From JANPCX01 sp050916095 (GTDB lineage: Bacteria > Pseudomonadota > Gammaproteobacteria > Burkholderiales > Burkholderiaceae_C): DNA of 64,000 nt. Below the pieces are notes generated by a model. It ran no database searches. It was not told where the DNA came from and saw only the letters and a list, made by a program, of their open reading frames with translations. The stretch spans positions 806,001 through 870,000 of the forward strand of contig CP050901.1 in assembly GCA_050916095.1 (NCBI GenBank), written 5' to 3'. Shown here in pieces: positions 41,917 to 50,367 of this stretch (positions are counted from its first letter, which is position 1; each line of letters begins with the position of its first letter). A program made the translations under genes and the position numbers.

Positions 41917-42533
41917 CGGACCGTGAGCTTTTGCCAGACGTTGACGCACCCTTGATAGAGCGTGTCAAACAGGGCGACGTCAAAGCGTTCGAGATGTTGG
42001 TCGTCAAGTACCAGCGGCGCGTCGAACGTTTGGTGGCCCGCATGGTGCGCGATGTGGACATCGTGCAGGACATCACCCAAGAAACCTTCATCCGGGCCTA
42101 CCGTGCCATTCCTCAGTTTCGGGGGGAGAGCGCCTTCTACACCTGGCTGTACCGAATTGCAGTCAACACCGCCAAGAAGGCTTTGCTGCAGCTCAAACGG
42201 GATCCTTTGGTCACCGAGTCGGCGCGGCTGTCCCGTGACGAGGACGATGAAACTTCTCGGGTTGAGAACGAACTAACGGACGGAGAAACGCCCGATGCAG
42301 TCCTGGCCAGTAAACAAGTGGCTCGGGCCGTGAACTTGGCGGTGGAGGCGCTGTCCGAGGACTTGCGTCAAGCCATTACCTTGCGGGAGATCGAGGGTTT
42401 GAGTTATGAAGAGATTGCCGAGATGATGAACTGCCCCATTGGTACCGTGCGCTCCCGGATTTTTCGAGCCCGGGAGGCCATTGCCCAGCGCTTGCGTCCC
42501 TTGCTGGATACCCGTGATGGCGGGCGTTGGTAG
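41913..42533 (+). CDS. rpoE: RNA polymerase sigma factor RpoE
   Basis: A 206-residue ECF sigma factor for envelope stress. Region 2 runs through LIERVKQGDVKAFEMLV and VQDITQETFIRAYRAIPQF to SAFYTWLYRIAVNTAKK; region 4 is LREIEGLSYEEIAEMMNCP then GTVRSRIFRAREAI. GTG 41913 is preferred to the 51-codon upstream extension because AAGAGG precedes it and family members start near here. It is held inactive by RseA encoded next. Confidence 0.96.
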   Translation: MTDRELLPDVDAPLIERVKQGDVKAFEMLVVKYQRRVERLVARMVRDVDIVQDITQETFIRAYRAIPQFRGESAFYTWLYRIAVNTAKKALLQLKRDPLVTESARLSRDEDDETSRVENELTDGETPDAVLASKQVARAVNLAVEALSEDLRQAITLREIEGLSYEEIAEMMNCPIGTVRSRIFRAREAIAQRLRPLLDTRDGGRW

Positions 42534-42597
42534 GCCTTGAAAAGACCTTAGCGATTTTTCCCGCACGCCATTTGTTGATTTGAAACTGGAGCCAGGA

Positions 42598-43236
42598 ATG
42601 TCCAACCCTTCACAAACCCAGCCATCGAGGGCAGAACTTTTGTCAGCGCTGGCCGATGGCGAGCTGGACGCAAGCGGCACGCTCGCCGCATGCGAACTCT
42701 GGCGCAGCGATGAGCAGGCCCAAATTCAATGGGCCGACTACCACTTGATTGGCGATGTATTGCGATCAGAAGACCTCGCACGCAGCGGTGCCCACGAGTC
42801 ATCGCTTTTTGCCAGAATCCAGACCGAATTGGCGCAGCAAGCGGTCGTGCTGGCACCGCGGACTTCTCGAGCCCTGAGCCCTGGCGAGCCTGTTGTGGCT
42901 GCGAGGCACTTGGCGGCACGACATACCCGTCGGGCTTGGTGGACTGTGTCGGCTGTTGCGGCCGGATTTGTTGTGGTGGCGGGTGCTTGGTCCGTCTTTC
43001 GTGTGCCTTTACCTGTGGACTCGGGCGCTCTCATTGCGCAATCAGAGCCTGCCCCGCTTTCTGTATCTGCTTCGGCTGCGACGGCCCCCGAGATCCATGT
43101 GGGTGCTGGCATGGTGGTGCGCGATGTCGAGCTTGACCGCTATTTGGCAGCGCACAAACAGTTTTCATCCACTTCTGTTCTGGGTGCCGCTTCTGGTTCG
43201 CTTCGCCAAGTCGTGCTTGAGTCGTCGGGTCGCTGA
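42598..43236 (+). CDS. rseA: Anti-sigma-E factor RseA
   Basis: A 212-residue inner membrane protein. The amino domain (SRAELLSALADGELD ... ACELWRSDEQAQIQWADYHLIGD) is the RseA anti-sigma fold that binds RpoE. One transmembrane helix is at about 115-134 (WTVSAVAAGFVVVAGAWSVF), and the periplasmic tail ends in GSLRQVVLESSGR, where DegS-type proteolysis and RseB binding would act. ATG 42598 has CAGGA upstream. The gene follows rpoE by 64 bases. Confidence 0.92.
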   Translation: MSNPSQTQPSRAELLSALADGELDASGTLAACELWRSDEQAQIQWADYHLIGDVLRSEDLARSGAHESSLFARIQTELAQQAVVLAPRTSRALSPGEPVVAARHLAARHTRRAWWTVSAVAAGFVVVAGAWSVFRVPLPVDSGALIAQSEPAPLSVSASAATAPEIHVGAGMVVRDVELDRYLAAHKQFSSTSVLGAASGSLRQVVLESSGR

Positions 43237-43241
43237 GCGTT

Positions 43242-44297
43242 ATGGGTTTATTTCGTTTCTTCAAGCGCGGCGTGGTGATGTGTTTCGTGGGTGTGTTTGC
43301 GTCTTTGGCCGTTGCGCAGTCAGCAGTTTTTGGTCCTGCTACCCACATGCCGGACAGTGAGACTCGTGCTTGGTTGCTGCGCATTCAGGAGGCAACGAAG
43401 AAACGCAGTTTCAGTGGCACTTTTGTATTCAGTGCTGGTGGCGCGATGAGCAGTGCGCGTATCACGCATTTCGGCCAGGGACTAAATCAATTCGAGCGAG
43501 TTGACTCCTTGGATGGACCGCCTCGCCTATTGCTGCGCCACAACGATGTTGTGCACACCCTCTGGTCGCAAAGCGGTGTGGTTGTGGTGGAAAGGCGTGA
43601 CAGCCGTGTCACGTTTCCTGCACTGTTGCTCGGTGCAGATGAGCAGCTTTTCTCCAACTATGAAGTCCTTGGTTTTCAAGGGGCTGAGCGTGTGGCAGGT
43701 CACGATGCCATGGTGATACTGCTCAAGCCCAAAGATGAGCATCGGTATGGCTATCGCCTTTGGTCCGACAAGTTGTCGGGACTTTTACTGCGCGCCGATG
43801 TTGTAGGGGAGCGCAACGAAGTACTTGAATCTTCTGCTTTTTCCGAAGTCACCATTGGGGTGAAAGCGCAACCAGAGCAGATTTTGTCCGCCATTAGAAA
43901 ACTGAGTGCACACCGGTCTGTCAAAGTTGAGATGACCCCCACCACTTTAGATGCACACGGATGGCAGCTGAGGCCGCTTGTTCCTGGCTTCAAGGAGATT
44001 CGTTGTTTCGAACGTCCATGGGATGCGTCGAAGAATGCAGGCAGCAATGAGCGGCTGCAAACGGCCAATGTCGTGCCGACGAAAGCACTTCAAGTGATCT
44101 ACTCGGATGGCCTGACGCATGTGTCGGTATTCGTCGAACCTTTCGACGGTGCACGACATGGTCGGCAAGTTCCTGCTTTTTCGGGCGCTACACGAACCTT
44201 CTCAACGCGCCAGGCAGACTGGTGGATCACTGCCGTGGGTGATGTGCCCTTAGCGACCTTACGGTCCTTGGCGCTGAGTTTGCAAAAAAAGAAGTAG
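43242..44297 (+). CDS. rseB: Periplasmic sigma-E regulator RseB (MucB)
   Basis: A 351-residue periplasmic protein with a signal peptide (GVVMCFVGVFASLAVAQS, about 10-27). AWLLRIQEATKKRSFSGTFV is the conserved start of the large lipid-binding domain, and GWQLRPLVPGFKEI with VFVEPF marks the small domain. RseB shields RseA from cleavage until lipopolysaccharide signals. It starts five bases after rseA. No rseC is found; degP follows instead. Confidence 0.93.
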   Translation: MGLFRFFKRGVVMCFVGVFASLAVAQSAVFGPATHMPDSETRAWLLRIQEATKKRSFSGTFVFSAGGAMSSARITHFGQGLNQFERVDSLDGPPRLLLRHNDVVHTLWSQSGVVVVERRDSRVTFPALLLGADEQLFSNYEVLGFQGAERVAGHDAMVILLKPKDEHRYGYRLWSDKLSGLLLRADVVGERNEVLESSAFSEVTIGVKAQPEQILSAIRKLSAHRSVKVEMTPTTLDAHGWQLRPLVPGFKEIRCFERPWDASKNAGSNERLQTANVVPTKALQVIYSDGLTHVSVFVEPFDGARHGRQVPAFSGATRTFSTRQADWWITAVGDVPLATLRSLALSLQKKK

Positions 44298-44413
44298 GAC
44301 TATTTGACGGTGATGACATTCTTTTTGGATGGCTCGGCTGCTTTTGACCTGCGTTTAAGCGACATGAACAAGCTTTTCTCTCACTCATCAATTGTTTTTC
44401 CATGGGGTTGAAC

Positions 44414-45868
44414 ATGAAACGAATGACGCATTTTTTTACTGCTGCGGCAATGAGCGTGGCCTTGATGTGGTCCGCGCCGTCAATCAGCTTGGCCCAGACC
44501 CAAGCTCTGCCAGATTTCACTGACTTGGTGGAGAAGGTGGGACCGGCGGTTGTCAATATCCGCACGACAGAGCGTGGCCGCAATTCTCGAGGTGGCGCTG
44601 CGCCAGAGATTGACGAGGACATGCTGGAATTCTTCAGGCGTTTTGGCCTGCCGATTCCCGGTAACCCGGGCGGCGGGGGGCGTGACCCGCGCCGCGCAGT
44701 GCCTCAGCCAGAAGCAGAGGCTCAACCGCGCGGTGTGGGCTCGGGGTTCGTCTTGAGCGCAGATGGTTTTGTGATGACGAATGCCCATGTGGTTGAAGGT
44801 GCTGAGGAGGTGTTCGTCACACTGACGGATAAACGAGAGTTCAAGGCACGTGTGGTTGGCGCTGACAAACGTTCTGATGTCGCCTTGGTCAAGATTGAAG
44901 CCACGGGCCTGACGTCGGTTCGTATTGGGGATGTCAACCGTCTCAAAGTGGGTGAATGGGTGATGGCCATAGGCTCGCCCTTTGGTTTAGAGAACACCGT
45001 CACTGCAGGCATCGTCAGTGCAAAAGCCCGCGATACCGGTGATCTGGTACCGCTGATCCAAACCGATGTGGCGATCAACCCCGGGAATTCGGGCGGCCCA
45101 TTGATCAACCTGCGTGGCGAGGTAGTCGGCATCAACTCGCAGATTTACAGCCGCTCAGGCGGCTTCATGGGCATTTCATTTGCCATTCCGATTGACGAGG
45201 CGTCGCGTGTCGCTGAGCAACTGCGCTCCAACGGCCGCGTGATTCGTGGCCGAATTGGTGTACAGATCGAGCCGGTGAGCAAAGAAGTTGCGGAGTCCAT
45301 TGGGCTTGGTAAGGCGCAAGGTGCGATGGTGGGCAGCGTGGAGGCTGGGGGGCCCGCAGAGAAAGCAGGCGTAGAGCCAGGTGACATCATCACCAAGTTT
45401 GAGGGGCGTGCCATTGAAAAGACCGGTGACTTGCCGCGTATCGTGGGTGCTATCAAGCCTGGTCAAAAGGCGACCATGCAGGTGTTTCGCCGCGGCAGTT
45501 ACCGCGACTTGGCGGTCACCGTTGTCGAGTTTGAGGCGGATCGACCCCGCAAACCCAACGACAAAGAACCTAAAGCTGCGCCAGCGCCAGTGGCGAGCAG
45601 TTGGGGCCTATCGGTCACCGATCTGACCGACGCGCAGCGCCGTGATCTGAAGGTCAAAGCTGGTGTACGTGTGGAGGCGGTAGAAGGTGCGGCGGCACGC
45701 GCGGGTCTGCGCGAGGGAGATGTGATCTTGGCGCTGGAAAACAGCGAGGTCAGCAGCGCTAAACAGTTTGAAGCCTTGTTGTCCAAGGCCGACAAAAACA
45801 AGTCTGTCAATGTGCTGGTGCGCCGCGGGGAGCGCGTGAGCTATCTCATCATCCGGCCGTCACGTTGA
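44414..45868 (+). CDS. degP: Do-like periplasmic serine protease DegP/MucD
   Basis: A 484-residue secreted protease-chaperone. A signal peptide ends near SISLAQ (about 28). The trypsin-like triad is His125 (TNAHVV), Asp155 (RSDVALVK) and Ser226 (NPGNSGGP). Two PDZ domains follow (around AMVGSVEAGGPAEKAGVEPGD and VRVEAVEGAAARAGLREGD, seen in parts). The glycine-rich loop after residue 84 is the usual LA loop region. ATG 44414 has GGGG seven bases before it; ATG 44402 is a possible upstream start. It belongs to the sigma-E operon. Confidence 0.95.
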   Translation: MKRMTHFFTAAAMSVALMWSAPSISLAQTQALPDFTDLVEKVGPAVVNIRTTERGRNSRGGAAPEIDEDMLEFFRRFGLPIPGNPGGGGRDPRRAVPQPEAEAQPRGVGSGFVLSADGFVMTNAHVVEGAEEVFVTLTDKREFKARVVGADKRSDVALVKIEATGLTSVRIGDVNRLKVGEWVMAIGSPFGLENTVTAGIVSAKARDTGDLVPLIQTDVAINPGNSGGPLINLRGEVVGINSQIYSRSGGFMGISFAIPIDEASRVAEQLRSNGRVIRGRIGVQIEPVSKEVAESIGLGKAQGAMVGSVEAGGPAEKAGVEPGDIITKFEGRAIEKTGDLPRIVGAIKPGQKATMQVFRRGSYRDLAVTVVEFEADRPRKPNDKEPKAAPAPVASSWGLSVTDLTDAQRRDLKVKAGVRVEAVEGAAARAGLREGDVILALENSEVSSAKQFEALLSKADKNKSVNVLVRRGERVSYLIIRPSR

Positions 45869-45933
45869 TGTCTTTGAGTCGATAAACAACCAAGCGCGTT
45901 GGCAGGTCTTTCCGCATTGCGGATTTTTGGCTG

Positions 45934-45961
45934 GGCGCCGCCGTGGCGGCGCCATTTTCTT
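45934..45961 (+). terminator. Intrinsic terminator after degP
   Basis: GGCGCCGCC (45934-45942) and GGCGGCGCC (45945-45953) form a nine-base perfect stem with a two-base loop, followed by ATTTTCTT. It lies 66 bases after the degP stop and should end the rpoE-rseA-rseB-degP transcript. Confidence 0.65.
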
Positions 45962-46220
45962 GAAAAAGAAATCCTGCCTAAACCAATGTGTGTGATGGCT
46001 AACTCCGAAATCAAAACAAGCATTGAACGCTGGAACTGCTGCAATCGCGGCATCTATTGGCCGCTTTGGCCTTGTTTAGCGCAACGCTGCGGGGGTTCAA
46101 AAAATGTCCCCAAACACTCCACAAGGGTTTGTGGATAAAATGTGCACAACCTTTCTTGTTGGAAGCCCGCAACGAGAAGAAATCCAGCATTGGTGCGGTT
46201 TCCAGCCGGGCGCTTTTGAC

Positions 46221-46296
46221 TACAATGAATCACCAACATGCAGTTGCCATACGTTTTGTTGGAAGGCGCGTCGCTCAGTCGACGTGCCTTTTTTTT
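46221..46296 (+). ncRNA. Candidate small RNA or short leader ending in an intrinsic terminator
   Basis: TACAAT (46221-46226) resembles a -10 box; the -35 is not clear. From about 46233 the sequence can form CCAACA/TGTTGG as the foot of a first hairpin (46233-46262), directly followed by the terminator hairpin. The resulting RNA would be about 60-65 bases. It has no open frame of note. The position inside the sigma-E to lepA region suggests a stress-related sRNA, which is inference. Confidence 0.35.
46263..46296 (+). terminator. Strong intrinsic terminator upstream of lepA
   Basis: AAGGCGCGTCG (46263-46273) pairs with CGACGTGCCTT (46280-46290), an 11-base stem with one G-T pair and a six-base loop, followed by eight T (46289-46296). 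It lies 116 bases before lepA and 394 bases after degP, so it likely ends a short transcript and not degP. Confidence 0.75.
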
Positions 46297-46307
46297 AGCT
46301 TCGGCAC

Positions 46308-46369
46308 GGCGCGAACGCGCCTTCACATCGCAAACGATGTGAGCCTGTGCTGCAACAGCTTCGCTGTTG
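46308..46369 (+). promoter_or_regulatory. Three-hairpin leader of lepA
   Basis: Perfect short dyads follow one another: GGCGCG-AA-CGCGCC (46308-46321), CACATCG-CAAA-CGATGTG (46324-46341) and CAACAGC-TTC-GCTGTTG (46353-46369). They lie between the terminator and the lepA ATG at 46413. Their close packing suggests a folded 5-prime leader or a repeat remnant. Confidence 0.45.
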
Positions 46370-46412
46370 TGACGGTGCAGTCTTCAACGACCTGAAGCAA
46401 CACAACTCTTAT

Positions 46413-48221
46413 ATGAACCACATCCGCAACTTCTCCATCATTGCCCACATCGATCATGGCAAGTCCACGCTTGCTGATCGATTGATCCACCGCTGCGGCG
46501 GCTTGTCTGACCGTGAAATGGAAGCGCAGGTGCTCGACTCGATGGACATCGAGCGCGAGCGCGGCATCACCATCAAAGCGCAAACCGCGTCGCTGCAATA
46601 CAAAGCGCTCGACGGCATCACCTACAACTTGAACTTGATCGACACGCCGGGGCATGTCGACTTTTCCTACGAAGTCAGCCGTTCGCTGTCGGCCTGCGAA
46701 GGCGCGCTCTTGGTGGTGGATGCGTCACAAGGCGTTGAAGCGCAGACCGTGGCCAACTGCTACACCGCGCTTGATCTGGGTGTTGAAGTCATTCCCGTTC
46801 TGAACAAGATGGATCTTGCGCAGGCCGATCCAGAACGCGCTAAGGAAGAAATTGAAGACGTGATCGGCATCGACGCCGAACATGCCATTCCTTGCTCTGC
46901 TAAAACCGGCATGGGTTTGGACGAGATCCTCGAAGCGGTCATTACGCGCATGCCTGCACCACGCGGCGATGCAGACGGTCCGCCGCGCGCCATGATTGTC
47001 GACAGCTGGTTTGACAACTATGTCGGCGTGGTGATGTTGGTGCGTGTGGTCGATGGCAGCCTGTCCAAGGGCGAGCGCATTCGTATGATGGCGACCAGCT
47101 CGGTTTATGCGATTGAGCACATGGGTGTTTTCACGCCGAAGTCGGTGCCGCGTGACTCACTCAAGGCGGGTGAGGTGGGTTTTGTCATTTGCGGCATCAA
47201 GGAGCTGCAAGCGGCCAAGGTGGGTGACACCATCACCTTGGATAAAAAACTTCCGAACAACGCAGGGCCTGCCACTGAGCCGCTGCCTGGTTTCAAGGAA
47301 ATACAGCCGCAGGTTTTTGCGGGGCTCTACCCGACAGAGGCCAGTGAGTACGACCAGCTCCGAGATGCGCTGGAAAAGCTCAAACTCAACGACTCTTCGC
47401 TTCGCTACGAACCTGAAGTGAGCCAAGCCTTGGGTTTTGGTTTTCGCTGCGGTTTCCTGGGCTTGCTCCACATGGAGATCGTGCAAGAGCGCCTGGAACG
47501 CGAGTTTGACCAAGACTTGATCACAACAGCGCCCAGCGTGGTTTATGAGGTGCAGCTGGGCAATGGCGACGTCGTCCAGGTGGATAACCCGTCGAAGATG
47601 CCAGACTTGGGGCGCATCAATGAAATCCGTGAACCCATCGTCACGGTGCACCTTTATATGCCCCAGGACTATGTGGGTCCCGTGATGACCTTGGCCAACC
47701 AAAAGCGGGGCAACCAGCTGAACATGGCTTACCACGGTCGCCAAGTGATGCTGACCTACGAGATGCCGCTGGCCGAAATCGTGCTCGACTTTTTTGACAA
47801 ACTCAAAAGTGTGTCGCGTGGTTATGCATCCATGGACTACGAGTTCAAGGAGTACCGTGCAGCCGATGTCGTGAAGGTGGATATTTTGCTCAACGGTGAC
47901 AAGGTGGATGCGCTGTCCATCATCGTGCATCGAGCTCAAAGTCAGTTCCGGAGCCGGGCCGTGGTGGCCAAGATGCGGGAGCTGATTTCGCGCCAGCAAT
48001 ATGACGTGGCCATCCAGGCAGCCATCGGTGCCAACATCATTGCGCGTGAGACAATTAAAGCGCTGAGAAAAAACGTGATCGCCAAGTGCTACGGTGGCGA
48101 TATTTCCCGCAAGCGCAAGCTGCTGGACAAACAAAAAGCCGGTAAAAAACGCATGAAACAAATCGGCTCGGTTGAAGTGCCGCAGGAAGCGTTTTTGGCC
48201 ATCCTTCAAGTGGAAGACTGA
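46413..48221 (+). CDS. lepA: Elongation factor 4 (LepA)
   Basis: A 602-residue ribosome-associated GTPase acting in translation under stress. AHIDHGKSTL (11-20) is the P-loop, DTPGHVDF and NKMDL the G3 and G4 motifs. The LepA-specific carboxyl region is present (SVDYEF-type SMDYEFKEY and KMRELISRQQY, GGDISRKRKLLDKQKAGKK). ATG 46413 is the conserved start; the frame continues 22 codons upstream through hairpin sequence. It overlaps lepB by one base. Confidence 0.98.
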   Translation: MNHIRNFSIIAHIDHGKSTLADRLIHRCGGLSDREMEAQVLDSMDIERERGITIKAQTASLQYKALDGITYNLNLIDTPGHVDFSYEVSRSLSACEGALLVVDASQGVEAQTVANCYTALDLGVEVIPVLNKMDLAQADPERAKEEIEDVIGIDAEHAIPCSAKTGMGLDEILEAVITRMPAPRGDADGPPRAMIVDSWFDNYVGVVMLVRVVDGSLSKGERIRMMATSSVYAIEHMGVFTPKSVPRDSLKAGEVGFVICGIKELQAAKVGDTITLDKKLPNNAGPATEPLPGFKEIQPQVFAGLYPTEASEYDQLRDALEKLKLNDSSLRYEPEVSQALGFGFRCGFLGLLHMEIVQERLEREFDQDLITTAPSVVYEVQLGNGDVVQVDNPSKMPDLGRINEIREPIVTVHLYMPQDYVGPVMTLANQKRGNQLNMAYHGRQVMLTYEMPLAEIVLDFFDKLKSVSRGYASMDYEFKEYRAADVVKVDILLNGDKVDALSIIVHRAQSQFRSRAVVAKMRELISRQQYDVAIQAAIGANIIARETIKALRKNVIAKCYGGDISRKRKLLDKQKAGKKRMKQIGSVEVPQEAFLAILQVED

Positions 48222-49189
48222 TGAGTGCTTTGACCGGATTGCTCTATAGCGTGTTGGTGATTTATTTGGGTGGTTGGTACATCGGCAAATGGAGTGGAAA
48301 TTTCTCTTTGCTGTTGTTCTGCCTGACTTTGTTCACCTTTGCTTACTGGTTGGCAGAGCGCTTCGTTTTTGCGCCGCGTCGGACTCAAGCGGCTGCGATG
48401 CTCGACCAACAAGCACAGGCTCGCCGAGACAGTCTCGCGCAACAAGGCATCAGCAAGGTCGACGACGGAAACCTAGCGCAAGCCAAACAGGCTTTGATGG
48501 CCCAGCCGTGGTGGCTTGACTGGACGGCGGGCCTTTTCCCTGTGATCTTGGCGGTGTTCTTGTTGCGCTCATTCTTGTTTGAGCCGTTTAAGATTCCCAC
48601 GGGTTCGATGATTCCCACCTTGCTGGTTGGCGACTTGATTCTCGTGAACAAGTTTCACTACGGGATCCGGTTGCCTGTGATCAACAAGAAAATTGTCTCC
48701 AACCATGATCCCAAGCGTGGTGATGTGATGGTGTTTCGGTACCCACTGGATACCAATGTGGACTACATCAAACGTGTGGTCGGCGTGCCCGGAGATGAAA
48801 TTCGCTACAGCAACCAGCGTCTGTACCTGAATGGTCAACTGCTCAGCACCACCGCCTTGCCTGATTTTTACGACGACGACTCGCGCCGCTACGCCAAACA
48901 GTTCAGCGAAAAGCTCGGCGAGGTTGATCACCGTATTTTGGTGGATGTTGATCGCCCGTCATTCATCCCTGCCAATAGCAGCTTTCCTTTCGCTGAGAAC
49001 TGCCGTTACAGTGCAGAGGGTATGACCTGCAAGGTGCCGCCAGGACACTATTTCATGATGGGCGACAACCGCGACAATTCTCAAGATTCTCGTTATTGGG
49101 GTTTCGTACCCGACGAAAACATTGTTGGTAGGGCCTTTTTTGTATGGATGAATTTCGGTAACCTCGGCCGTATTGGTGCGTTTCATTGA
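48221..49189 (+). CDS. lepB: Signal peptidase I
   Basis: A 322-residue inner membrane protease that removes signal peptides from secreted proteins. Two amino-terminal membrane spans (about 5-45) are followed by a third (about 103-119). The nucleophile Ser129 is in PTGSMIPTLLVGD, the general base Lys185 in DYIKRVVGVPGD, and GDNRDNSQDSRYWGFV is the carboxyl signature. ATG overlaps the lepA stop (TGATG). Confidence 0.97.
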   Translation: MSALTGLLYSVLVIYLGGWYIGKWSGNFSLLLFCLTLFTFAYWLAERFVFAPRRTQAAAMLDQQAQARRDSLAQQGISKVDDGNLAQAKQALMAQPWWLDWTAGLFPVILAVFLLRSFLFEPFKIPTGSMIPTLLVGDLILVNKFHYGIRLPVINKKIVSNHDPKRGDVMVFRYPLDTNVDYIKRVVGVPGDEIRYSNQRLYLNGQLLSTTALPDFYDDDSRRYAKQFSEKLGEVDHRILVDVDRPSFIPANSSFPFAENCRYSAEGMTCKVPPGHYFMMGDNRDNSQDSRYWGFVPDENIVGRAFFVWMNFGNLGRIGAFH

Positions 49190-49239
49190 AACCAAGTACC
49201 ACGTGCTGCCATAAGAATTGAACGAGGAGAAAAGCTGAT

Positions 49240-49614
49240 ATGAATCAATCTCAAACACGCCTACATCATCAACGCGGCGTGACCCTGCTCGGTCTGATGT
49301 TCTGGGCAGTGCTGATTGGAATAGTGGCCATGTTGGTGCTTAATGTGCTGCCGACTGTTAACGAATACGCCACCATCCAGAAGGCGGTCACCAAGCTCGC
49401 GAAGGAGGGTGCGGGTACCGTCCCTGAAATTCGTGCTGCGTTTGAGCGCACCAAACAAATCGAGTACTCCATCAGCTCGATCAGCGGCAAGGACCTCGAC
49501 ATCACCAAAGAGAACGAAAAACTCGTCATCCGTTTTGCATACGACAAAGAAATCATGCTGTTTGAACCTGTGTACTTGCTCATCAAGTACAAAGGTGTCG
49601 CTCGCGCCAACTGA
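49240..49614 (+). CDS. DUF4845 membrane-anchored protein
   Basis: A 124-residue protein with one amino-terminal membrane helix (GVTLLGLMFWAVLIGIVAMLVLNVL, shown here only as the span about 14-38) preceded by a positively charged RLHHQR. It has the DUF4845 pattern of a pilin-like amino end and a small alpha/beta exported part, with NEYATIQKAV and ELPD-like IRAAFERTKQIEY. The gene lies between lepB and rnc in most beta- and gammaproteobacteria. Its function is unknown. GAGGAG ten bases upstream supports ATG 49240. Confidence 0.85.
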   Translation: MNQSQTRLHHQRGVTLLGLMFWAVLIGIVAMLVLNVLPTVNEYATIQKAVTKLAKEGAGTVPEIRAAFERTKQIEYSISSISGKDLDITKENEKLVIRFAYDKEIMLFEPVYLLIKYKGVARAN

Positions 49615-49630
49615 GCTTGTGTAGTTTGTG

Positions 49631-50335
49631 ATGAATACCATGCTGGACGCTCTGCAAGCCCGACTGGGCCATGCATTTGAGCAGCCCGCCCTTTTGGCCC
49701 GTGCACTCACCCATCGCAGCTTTGGTTCCGACCACAATGAGCGACTTGAGTTTTTGGGCGATGCGGTGCTGAGCCTGGCCATCTCCAGCATCTTGTTTGG
49801 GCGATTCGCCGGCTCTGATGAAGGCGATTTGACCCGCGTGCGCGCTCATCTGGTGCGTGAAGACAGCCTGCATAAGGTGGCTGTGGCATTTGGATTCCCG
49901 GATGTCCTTCGTTTGAGCGAAGGCGAAGCGCGTGGTGGAGGTGCCCAGCGCCCGTCCATCCTGGCCGACGCACTGGAAGCCGTGATTGGTGCTGTGTTTG
50001 TGGATGCTGGATTTGACGTCGTGCAAAGGGTGGTGGAACGCATGTTCGGCGACACCATCGCCAACACGGATTTGTCCAGTTGGACCAAAGACGCCAAAAC
50101 CGAACTTCAAGAGTGGCTGCAAGGCCGTCGTTTGGCTGTGCCGCTCTACCGCATAGTTGCCACACGTGGTCAAGCCCATGCACAGACCTTCGAGGTGGAG
50201 TGCAGTGTTCCCGCGCTCAGTCTCAAACACAGCGGTGAAGGGCGTTCTCGTCGGACCGCCGAGCAAGAAGCAGCCGGACGCATGCTTGACGCCTTAAAAG
50301 CAACGGATCGCCCCGGCGGTCCTTTGCAGTCCTGA
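49631..50335 (+). CDS. rnc: Ribonuclease III
   Basis: A 234-residue double-strand-specific endonuclease processing rRNA and mRNA. ERLEFLGDAVL (38-48) is the RNase III signature with catalytic Glu and Asp, ADALEAVIGAVFVDAG contains the second acidic pair, and the carboxyl double-strand RNA-binding domain runs from AKTELQEWLQ to TAEQEAAGRML. ATG 49631 is preferred to the GTG three bases upstream. Confidence 0.97.
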   Translation: MNTMLDALQARLGHAFEQPALLARALTHRSFGSDHNERLEFLGDAVLSLAISSILFGRFAGSDEGDLTRVRAHLVREDSLHKVAVAFGFPDVLRLSEGEARGGGAQRPSILADALEAVIGAVFVDAGFDVVQRVVERMFGDTIANTDLSSWTKDAKTELQEWLQGRRLAVPLYRIVATRGQAHAQTFEVECSVPALSLKHSGEGRSRRTAEQEAAGRMLDALKATDRPGGPLQS

Positions 50336-50367
50336 TTCATTCAGCCTTTTTTCTGACCTTCCCATTG

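Larger units (their letters stand above)
45869..46412 (+). other. 544-base intergenic region between degP and lepA
   Basis: No gene is seen. In order it holds a G+C-rich hairpin with T-run after degP (45934-45961), a possible sigma-E-like promoter (GGAACT 46032-46037, 15 bases, TCTATT 46053-46058), TGTGGATAA (46130-46138, the reverse of a DnaA box), a -10-like TACAAT (46221-46226), an intrinsic terminator (46263-46296), then three small perfect hairpins before the lepA ATG. The layout suggests a short transcript and a structured lepA leader. Confidence 0.55.

Noticed and set aside
46130..46138. TGTGGATAA as a DnaA box or origin
   Set aside because: A single box near TGTGCACAA, without a cluster of boxes, an A+T-rich unwinding element or dnaA/dnaN nearby.
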